Source: Gemmatimonadota bacterium
GTDB taxonomy: Bacteria > Gemmatimonadota > Gemmatimonadetes > Gemmatimonadales > GWC2-71-9
Direction of reading: 5' to 3'
Assembly (NCBI GenBank): GCA_003221825.1
Contig: QHUE01000333.1
Coordinates: 1 to 7,805, forward strand
DNA: 7,805 bases
Position numbers and translations under genes: made by a program. How positions within the stretch are numbered: the first letter of the stretch is position 1; every line of letters begins with the position of its first letter. The notes below the pieces were generated by a model. It had not been told where the DNA came from. It did not search any database and was given only the letters and a program-made list of their open reading frames with translations. Shown here in pieces: positions 1-4,943 of this stretch.

Positions 1-472
1 GCACGCCTTCGAGAAACAGCTCTTCGATGCGCCGCGCCTGTGCCTCGACGCGCTCTTCGAGGCCGTGTTGGTAGGTGCGGTCTTCGATGATGAGCCGGCG
101 CTTGTCGAGCGCTTGTGACACGCGCGCACGCACTTCATCGAGATGGAACGGCTTCGCCACGTAATCCAGGGCGCCCATCTGCAGGCACGCGACGGCGCTC
201 TCGACCTCGGCCACCGCGGTCACCATAATCACCGCCGTCTCGGGCCAGCGGGAGATGATTTCGCGCAGCAGCGTCACGCCGTCCATCTCCGGCATCCGCA
301 GGTCGGAGATGACGAGCGGCACCGGGCCCTTCTCCAGCTCCTGCAGCGCCTCGACGCCCGAGCCCGCTTCCGCGCACGCGAACCCTTCGCCTTCGAGCAG
401 GCGCACCAGCACCCGGCGCAGCCGCGGCTCGTCGTCGACGACGAGACAACGCATTCCTGAAAACGGTGGCAT
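1..472 (-). CDS. Response regulator, N-terminal receiver domain (partial, 3' end off window)
   Basis: The encoded protein begins with a CheY-like receiver domain, which takes a phosphoryl group from a sensor kinase and controls an output domain. Numbering from the inner ATG at 454, the acidic pair is D7/D8 (LVVDDEP), the phospho-acceptor is D51 (VISDLRMPEMDG), the switch Thr is T79 (VIMVTA) and the conserved Lys is K101 (DYVAKPF). After residue 105 comes a charged helical linker (LEERVEAQARRIEELF) that runs off the left edge. The output domain is therefore not visible. Such linkers often lead into HD-GYP or histidine-kinase-like domains, but that is inference. Two in-frame starts exist: ATG at 472 (adds MPPFSG) and ATG at 454. 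I prefer 472 because the only purine-rich stretch before 454 touches the ATG. The gene is divergent from the cystathionine enzyme gene, about 58 bases away. The family is certain; target and partner kinase are unknown. Confidence 0.9.
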   Translation of the reverse strand, partial: MPPFSGMRCLVVDDEPRLRRVLVRLLEGEGFACAEAGSGVEALQELEKGPVPLVISDLRMPEMDGVTLLREIISRWPETAVIMVTAVAEVESAVACLQMGALDYVAKPFHLDEVRARVSQALDKRRLIIEDRTYQHGLEERVEAQARRIEELFLEGV

Positions 473-530
473 CGCGTGCCTAACGTATGTGTCGCTTGCC
501 CCTGGCGGAAGCGGCCCTTACGTTCCGGCC

Positions 531-1700
531 ATGACGCGTGTCGCAGAACACGATCTCGCGCACCGCTTTGCGACTCGGTCCGTGCACGCCGGGTACGTAG
601 GCGATCCCCTCAGTGGCGCGGTCATGACACCCATCTACCAGACCTCGACCTATATCCAGGAGGGACTGGGGCGTCACAAGGGCTACGAGTATGCCCGCAC
701 GCGCAATCCCACGCGCGAGGCACTCGAGCGCAACGTGGCCGCGCTGGAGGGCGGCCTTCACGGATTCGCGTTCGGCTCCGGGTTGGCGGCGCTCGACGCC
801 GTGATGAAGCTGCTGTCGGCGGGCGATCACGTCGTGAGCGGTGAAAACGTGTATGGCGGGTCGCACCGGCAGATGACGCACATCTGGGCACGGCTCGGCC
901 TCACCTTCACGTTCGTGGACGGCGGCGACACCGCAGCCGTCGCGGCCGCGGTCACACCGAACACCAGGATCGTCTACGCCGAGACGCCCACCAACCCGAT
1001 GATGCGACTGTGTGATCTCAAGGCGACCGGCGAGATCGCACGCAAGGCCAAGGCGCTGTTCGTCGTCGACAATACGTTCGCCACACCGTACTTCCAGCAG
1101 CCGCTGCAATTCGGCGCCGACATCGTGCTCCACTCGACCACCAAGTACTTGAACGGCCACTCCGACATGGTCGGCGGGATGCTGGTGACGACCCGCGACG
1201 ACCTCGCGGAGCGCCTCGGCTTCATACAGAACTCGTCCGGTGCGGTGCCGGGGCCGTTCGACTGCTGGCTGGCGCTGCGCGGCACCAAGACGCTGGCGCT
1301 GCGCATGCGCCAGCACGATGCCAACGGCCGCCGGGTGGCCGAGTGGCTGGAGCAGCATCCACGGGTGCAGCGCACATACTATCCCGGCCTGCGGTCGCAT
1401 CCGCAGCACGAGCTCGCGTCCCGTCAGATGAAGGGATTCGGGGGGATGATCAGCATCGAGCTGGGCGATACCGCGTTCGCCCGTCGCTTCGTCGAGCGAA
1501 CCAGGATCTTCGCACTGGCCGAGTCGCTGGGAGGGGTCGAGAGCCTCATCGGGCATCCGGCGTCCATGACCCACGCCAGCGTGCCGCCCGAGATGCGGCG
1601 TCGTATGGGGTTGACCGACAGCCTGGTTCGGCTGTCCGTCGGGATCGAGGATGTGGAGGATTTGATCGGGGATTTGGATCAGGCATTGGCGGACGATTAA
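531..1700 (+). CDS. Cystathionine gamma-synthase / gamma-lyase (PLP-dependent Cys/Met metabolism enzyme)
   Basis: This is a cytoplasmic PLP enzyme of the transsulfuration family. It would either join an activated homoserine ester to cysteine to form cystathionine (MetB role) or split cystathionine to cysteine, 2-oxobutyrate and ammonia (lyase role). At 389 residues it is full length. Visible family signatures are YEYARTRNPT (residues 52-61), ENVYGG with the ring-stacking Tyr (Y108), VVDNTFATP with D180 facing the pyridine nitrogen, HSTTKYLNGHSD with the Schiff-base lysine K205, SLGGVESL (332-339) and VRLSVGIED with the carboxylate-binding Arg (R367). These features do not separate synthase from lyase, so no gene symbol is given. 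The ATG at 531 starts just before the conserved N-terminus (FATRSVHAG). An in-frame GTG at 489 would add 14 residues with no family resemblance. No strong ribosome site is visible. The M48 gene follows after 60 bases on the same strand. Confidence 0.93.
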   Translation: MTRVAEHDLAHRFATRSVHAGYVGDPLSGAVMTPIYQTSTYIQEGLGRHKGYEYARTRNPTREALERNVAALEGGLHGFAFGSGLAALDAVMKLLSAGDHVVSGENVYGGSHRQMTHIWARLGLTFTFVDGGDTAAVAAAVTPNTRIVYAETPTNPMMRLCDLKATGEIARKAKALFVVDNTFATPYFQQPLQFGADIVLHSTTKYLNGHSDMVGGMLVTTRDDLAERLGFIQNSSGAVPGPFDCWLALRGTKTLALRMRQHDANGRRVAEWLEQHPRVQRTYYPGLRSHPQHELASRQMKGFGGMISIELGDTAFARRFVERTRIFALAESLGGVESLIGHPASMTHASVPPEMRRRMGLTDSLVRLSVGIEDVEDLIGDLDQALADD

Positions 1701-1749
1701 CCGTACCGAAACACGGGATTCTGCACGCCGTACGGGTGGGAATCCAATC

Positions 1750-1755
1750 AGGAGA
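1750..1755 (+). promoter_or_regulatory. Ribosome binding site of the M48 peptidase gene
   Basis: AGGAGA lies five bases before the ATG at 1761. It is the clearest Shine-Dalgarno sequence in the rightward block and fixes the start of the peptidase gene. The rest of the 60-base gap (1701-1760) contains only a weak 6-bp inverted repeat (GGATTC/GAATCC), with no convincing terminator or promoter. Confidence 0.75.
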
Positions 1756-1760
1756 TAGGC

Positions 1761-2624
1761 ATGACACAGCCAACGAACAACCTTCCCGCGGCGCGTCCGC
1801 GGAAAGTCTTGACTCAGATCGCTTCCGTCTCGTGGGAGCATCCGGCGGATCGCGCGGCGCTGCAGTCGCTGCGCTCGGTTCCCGGGTTCGACCTCGTGGT
1901 GAAGAAGATCTACGGATTCATCGGCGAGCGCGGCATCCGCCTGCTGTTCCAGGGGATGGACCGGCCGTTCATCGTCATCAACTCCGGTGCGCTCAAGCTG
2001 CTCGATGACGACGAAATGCGGACGCTCCTGGGCCACGAGCTGGGCCATGTGATGAGCGGGCACGCGCTCTATGTCACGATCCTGATCCTGATCCTCAACT
2101 TCAGTTTCGCGACCCTGCCGTTCCTGGCGGGCATCGCGCTGCTGCCGATCCGGATCGCGCTGCTCGAGTGGTTCCGCAAAAGCGAGCTCTCGTCCGATCG
2201 CGCGGGACTCCTGTCCACCCAGGATCCTCACGCCGCCATGCGCATGTACCTGAAGATGGCCGGCGGCGGCGACATGAAGCAGATGGACCTCAACGAATTC
2301 CTGATCCAGGCCAAGGAATACGAAGAGGCGGGTGGCGCGCTCGACCGTATTTTCCAGATTCTGAACACGCTCGAGCGTACGCATCCGTTCAACACGCTGC
2401 GCGCCGCCGAGCTGCAACGCTGGATCGAAGCCGGCCACTACGAGCGCATTCTGAACGGCGAGTACACCCGCCGCGGCCCGGACGCCGAGAACCGGCCGAT
2501 CGACAAGGACATCGATGAGGCGCGTGACCACTATATGAAGGAAGCGAAAGCCGTCGTGAACGACGTGGTGGACTCCGCCAAGCGAGCCGCTCAGGCGTTT
2601 TCGGACGCATTCAAGAAGAAGTGA
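1761..2624 (+). CDS. M48-family zinc metallopeptidase, membrane-associated
   Basis: The 287-residue protein carries the zincin motif HELGH (residues 92-96) and the downstream third zinc ligand E142 in SELSSDRAG, the pattern of M48 (Ste24/HtpX-like) peptidases. The stretch between these motifs (about 104-137) is strongly hydrophobic and probably forms one or two membrane passes or a hairpin, as in HtpX relatives. There is no N-terminal signal peptide. The C-terminal 60 residues are charged and helical, ending in a Lys-rich tail (DAFKKK). A role in membrane-protein quality control is plausible from the family, but no substrate can be inferred. The start follows a good AGGAGA site. The stop codon overlaps the GTG start of purD in the arrangement GTGA, so the two genes are probably translationally coupled. 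The protein looks intact; all catalytic residues are present. Confidence 0.9.
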   Translation: MTQPTNNLPAARPRKVLTQIASVSWEHPADRAALQSLRSVPGFDLVVKKIYGFIGERGIRLLFQGMDRPFIVINSGALKLLDDDEMRTLLGHELGHVMSGHALYVTILILILNFSFATLPFLAGIALLPIRIALLEWFRKSELSSDRAGLLSTQDPHAAMRMYLKMAGGGDMKQMDLNEFLIQAKEYEEAGGALDRIFQILNTLERTHPFNTLRAAELQRWIEAGHYERILNGEYTRRGPDAENRPIDKDIDEARDHYMKEAKAVVNDVVDSAKRAAQAFSDAFKKK

Positions 2625-3715
2625 GAGTATTGGTCGTCGGAGGCGGCGGCCGCGAGCACGCCCTCTGCTGGGCGCTGCGGCGCGACGCCTCCGACACCGT
2701 CGTTTTTGCCGCTCCCGGGAATCCCGGTACCGCGAGCCTCGCGAGCAACCTCCCCATCTCCGCCACCGCGATCGATGATCTGGTCGCGGCGGTCCAGCAA
2801 CACGATATCGACATCACGATCGTGGGTCCCGAAGCCCCGCTCGCCGCGGGCCTGGTGGATCGCCTGCGAGACGGGGGCCGCGCCGTGTTCGGCCCGACCG
2901 CCGCCGCCGCTCGCCTCGAGTCGTCGAAGGCATATGCAAAAGAAGTCATGCGGCGCGCCGGCGTCCGTACCGCGGCCAGTGCCACGTTCGTGGGAATGGG
3001 CCCTGCCCTGGAGTACATCGGAGATCACGCCGAGCCGCTCGTCGTGAAGGCATCGGGACTCGCCGCGGGGAAAGGTGCCGTCGTGTGCCAGACCCGCAGC
3101 GGGGCCGCCCACGTGGTGCGCGCCATGCTCGATGGCTCTCTGGGTGACGCCGGCCGAGAGGTTCTCGTCGCGGTGCTGCGCGAGGTTGCGGCGCAGGGGT
3201 CTCCCTACGAAGGCGTGCTCTATGCCGGTTTGATGATTCTGCCCGACGGCACGCCGTCGGTCCTCGAGTTCAATGCGCGCTTCGGCGATCCGGAGACGCA
3301 GGCGCTGCTGCCCGCGCTGCTGCCCGGATTCACCGAGCATCTCATCGCGATCGCGCGGCGACGCTGGAATCCGTTGCCCACCCAGCAGGTGTTGATGACC
3401 GAGCGGGCCGCGGTCACGACGGTGCTGGCCGCGCGCGGGTATCCCGACAATCCGGAAAAGGGCGTGGCGATCGGGCTCCCAGACGCGGCGGAGCTCGGGG
3501 ATGACGTGATCGTCTTCCACGCGGGCACGTCCCGGGACCACGAGGGAAGATTGCGTACTTCCGGTGGCCGTGTGCTGAGCGTGACCGGTCTCGGCACGAC
3601 GGTGGCGCGCGCGGCGACCGCGAGCCGCGCGGCTGCCGAGCGGATTGCGTTCGAAGGCAAGACCTGGCGGCGCGACGTCGCCTGGCGCGAGATCCAGCGT
3701 GCCGGAACTGCCTGA
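2621..3715 (+). CDS. purD: Phosphoribosylamine-glycine ligase (PurD) with a large internal in-frame deletion
   Basis: PurD joins phosphoribosylamine and glycine using ATP in purine synthesis. The N-terminal nucleotide-fold motif GGGGREHA (residues 7-14), VGPEAPLAAG (68-77), the ATP-grasp loop VVKASGLAAGKG (141-152), the metal-binding LEFNARFGDPETQ (215-227) and the C-terminal domain (HAGT at 300-303, TSGGRVL at 313-319) are all clear. The protein is only 364 residues, against about 420-430 for the family. The loss is in one place: GREVLV (178-183) runs directly into a helix normally found about 65 residues later (AVLREVAAQGSPYEGVLYAGLM). Missing are the EEF.DGEE strand and the substrate loop with DHKR and PNTGGMGAYSP, both strongly conserved. 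The reading frame is kept. Activity is doubtful unless another copy exists or the deletion is an assembly error. The gene starts with GTG, overlaps the peptidase stop by four bases, and its end overlaps mutM by 17 bases. Family identity is certain; function is not. Confidence 0.9.
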   Translation: MRVLVVGGGGREHALCWALRRDASDTVVFAAPGNPGTASLASNLPISATAIDDLVAAVQQHDIDITIVGPEAPLAAGLVDRLRDGGRAVFGPTAAAARLESSKAYAKEVMRRAGVRTAASATFVGMGPALEYIGDHAEPLVVKASGLAAGKGAVVCQTRSGAAHVVRAMLDGSLGDAGREVLVAVLREVAAQGSPYEGVLYAGLMILPDGTPSVLEFNARFGDPETQALLPALLPGFTEHLIAIARRRWNPLPTQQVLMTERAAVTTVLAARGYPDNPEKGVAIGLPDAAELGDDVIVFHAGTSRDHEGRLRTSGGRVLSVTGLGTTVARAATASRAAAERIAFEGKTWRRDVAWREIQRAGTA

Positions 3716-4268
3716 AGTCGAAACGATCGTCCGCGAAATCGCCCCGCGGCTCGAGGGGTGTCGCATCGCGCGCGTGGAGCTGAAGAAATCCGATGTGTTG
3801 CGCCGGGTCTCCAAGCCGCGCCTGATCAGAACATTGCGCGGCAACACCATCGAACAGGTCTCCCGCCGCGCCAAACACGCCGTCATTCGGCTGTCATCCG
3901 GCCACCGCATGATCATCCAGCCGCGCATGACCGGCTCTCTGATCGTCCACGACAAGCCGCTCACCCCGGATCAAGCGAAGTACGCCGTCCTCATCTGCAC
4001 GCTCAGTGATGGACGCCGCTTCGTTTATCGCGACGTGCGGCGGCTCGGCACGATCTGGCTGCTGGATGAAGCGGGCTGGGTCGCGTACAGCGGTCGGATC
4101 GGTCCCGAGCCGCTCGAGGAGACGTTCACGCCGTTCGTCTTTGCGGATCGCCTCAAGGGCACGCGCACGGCGGTGAAGAAAGCGATCATGGACCAGCGCC
4201 GCCTGGCCGGCGTGGGCAACATCTACGCGAACGAAGCGTTGTTCGACGCCAAGCTCAATCCATTGTAG
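3699..4268 (+). CDS. mutM: Formamidopyrimidine-DNA glycosylase (MutM/Fpg), truncated at the C-terminus
   Basis: MutM removes oxidised purines such as 8-oxoguanine from DNA and nicks the abasic site. Reading the GTG at 3699 as Met gives the hallmark N-terminus MPELPEVETIVREI, in which Pro2 is the catalytic nucleophile and Glu3 the acid. K59 (RRAKHAVI), the intercalating Met (QPRMTGSL, M77), YRDVRRLGT (110-117) and the start of the helix-two-turn-helix (GVGNIYANEALF, 171-182) are present. The frame then stops at residue 189, just after NPL. Family members have about 270 residues, so roughly 85 are missing, including the rest of the H2TH region and the four-Cys zinc finger that grips DNA. No continuation appears in other frames after the stop; a repeat hairpin begins 15 bases later. 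The 17-base overlap with purD indicates co-transcription. It is probably a non-functional remnant, though the loss could be an assembly fault. Confidence 0.9.
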   Translation: MPELPEVETIVREIAPRLEGCRIARVELKKSDVLRRVSKPRLIRTLRGNTIEQVSRRAKHAVIRLSSGHRMIIQPRMTGSLIVHDKPLTPDQAKYAVLICTLSDGRRFVYRDVRRLGTIWLLDEAGWVAYSGRIGPEPLEETFTPFVFADRLKGTRTAVKKAIMDQRRLAGVGNIYANEALFDAKLNPL

Positions 4269-4283
4269 GAAATGCCAGAAGTA

Positions 4284-4349
4284 GGCGGTTCAGCGGTTGG
4301 GCGGTTGAGCGGTTGGTGTTTCTTCGAACCGCCCAACCGCCGAACCGCC
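4284..4349. repeat. Imperfect hairpin built of tandem 8-base units (RGCGGTTS)
   Basis: The left arm holds four tandem octamers (GGCGGTTC, AGCGGTTG, GGCGGTTG, AGCGGTTG; 4284-4315). The right arm holds three inverted octamers (GAACCGCC, CAACCGCC, GAACCGCC; 4326-4349). The first three left units pair with the right arm over 24 positions with two mismatches, leaving a loop of about 18 bases. It lies between the convergent mutM stop (4268) and DUF1854 stop (4352). It could act as a transcript end or 3' stabiliser for both genes, but no T-run follows on either strand, so it is not a typical intrinsic terminator. The tandem-repeat arms are unusual for a terminator. Confidence 0.8.
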
Positions 4350-4351
4350 GG

Positions 4352-4864
4352 TCAGTCCACGAACGCCCACAGCAGTTCCCGGCTGTGGCGGTCCAATGCT
4401 GCCGGCCTGCCGAGGTGATACAGATCCCCCGCCAGGTCACGAATCAGCAACCCGCCATGCGGCAGCGTGCGCGGCCAGTCATCGAGCCTGGTCTGGAACG
4501 TTCGTGGTCCCTGCCGCGTCTCGACGCGCCAGCGCCGGATCTCGACCTCTTCATCGATCTCGAGCACCCGCGTCACCTCGAACACGAACCCCGCCACCGC
4601 GAGCGCCATCTCCAGCGCCGCGCGCGAGTGTGGATCGAGCTCGGCGGGATCTCGCACGAGCGCGAACTCCTCCTCGTCCGAATCCCGCAACGACAGGTGC
4701 CGAGCGGGCTCCGACCACGGGAAGCAGCGCCGCACCGATACCGGCCGCTCCTCGTCCCCTTTCGTGGCCCACAGTGAGCCGTCGACCCGCCATTCGAGCC
4801 GTAGCTCGGCCGCGGGCGTCCGTGGCGCACCATCATCGGAGCGCCTGACTAGTGTCGATTCCAC
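4352..4864 (-). CDS. DUF1854 family protein, partner of the ABC exporter
   Basis: The 170-residue protein resembles the DUF1854 family, small soluble proteins usually encoded next to a specialised ABC exporter and sometimes near cyanophycin metabolism genes. Recognisable segments are VRRCFPWSEPARHLSLRD (44-61), the middle ELDPHSRAALEMALA (75-89), WRVETRQGPRTFQ (112-124) and the C-terminal ending LLIRDLAGDLYHL then ALDRHSRELL (156-165). No signal peptide or membrane segment is seen. The reaction is unknown. I chose the GTG at 4864 because GGAGG lies four bases upstream and because the reading frame further upstream (to a GTG at 4942) is made of the repeat hairpin. The ABC gene ends 78 bases upstream on the same strand, so the two are probably one operon. 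The gene converges on mutM. Family assignment is from remembered sequence pattern, not a search. Confidence 0.8.
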   Translation of the reverse strand: MESTLVRRSDDGAPRTPAAELRLEWRVDGSLWATKGDEERPVSVRRCFPWSEPARHLSLRDSDEEEFALVRDPAELDPHSRAALEMALAVAGFVFEVTRVLEIDEEVEIRRWRVETRQGPRTFQTRLDDWPRTLPHGGLLIRDLAGDLYHLGRPAALDRHSRELLWAFVD

Positions 4865-4868
4865 GGAA

Positions 4869-4873
4869 CCTCC
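4869..4873 (-). promoter_or_regulatory. Ribosome binding site of the DUF1854 gene
   Basis: GGAGG on the minus strand lies four bases before the GTG at 4864, closer than ideal. It starts two bases after the foot of the heptamer hairpin, so folding of that hairpin could affect ribosome access. Confidence 0.6.
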
Positions 4874-4875
4874 AT

Positions 4876-4943
4876 GGTGCCAGGTGTCGGGTGTCGGGTG
4901 CCAGAGCGCGATGCCTGACACCCGACACCTGACACCAGACACC
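4876..4943. repeat. Imperfect hairpin built of tandem 7-base units (GGTGTCR)
   Basis: The left arm has four tandem heptamers (GGTGCCA, GGTGTCG, GGTGTCG, GGTGCCA; 4876-4903). The right arm has four inverted heptamers (TGACACC, CGACACC, TGACACC, AGACACC; 4916-4943). They pair over 28 positions with four mismatches around a 12-base loop (4904-4915). It fills almost the whole gap between the ABC gene and the DUF1854 gene: its outer base is part of the ABC stop codon and its other foot touches the next ribosome site. In the leftward transcript two of the mismatches become G-U pairs. It may protect or process the mRNA between the two genes. No T-run follows it. Confidence 0.82.

Noticed and set aside
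455..530. Divergent promoters between the response regulator and the cystathionine enzyme gene
   Set aside because: Only weak partial matches (for example TAACGT at 481-486) without a good -35 partner; promoters are likely there but cannot be placed.
480..2531. A 683-codon open frame on the minus strand opposite the cystathionine enzyme and M48 genes
   Set aside because: It lies antisense to two genes with clear catalytic motifs, has low-complexity His/Arg/Gln-rich composition and resembles no family. Long antisense frames are common in GC-rich DNA.
3158..3188. GAGGTT occurring twice near the PurD junction as a deletion footprint
   Set aside because: The two copies lie on the same side or straddle retained sequence and a 6-base match is expected by chance; without an intact relative the deletion ends cannot be placed.
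2591..3964. A 457-codon minus-strand frame opposite purD and mutM
   Set aside because: It is antisense to recognised PurD and MutM coding sequence and Arg/Gly-rich, with no recognisable motif; a shadow of codon bias.
4284..4349. Intrinsic terminator between mutM and the DUF1854 gene
   Set aside because: The hairpin is strong but no T-run follows on either strand; kept as a repeat element with possible but unproven terminator role.
4865..4942. Upstream extension of the DUF1854 protein to a GTG at 4942
   Set aside because: The added 26 residues are encoded by the heptamer hairpin, show no family resemblance, and a GGAGG lies just before the GTG at 4864.
4284..4943. CRISPR array suggested by short repeats
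   Set aside because: The units are 7-8 bases in direct tandem with no spacers and inverted arms; no cas genes are nearby.
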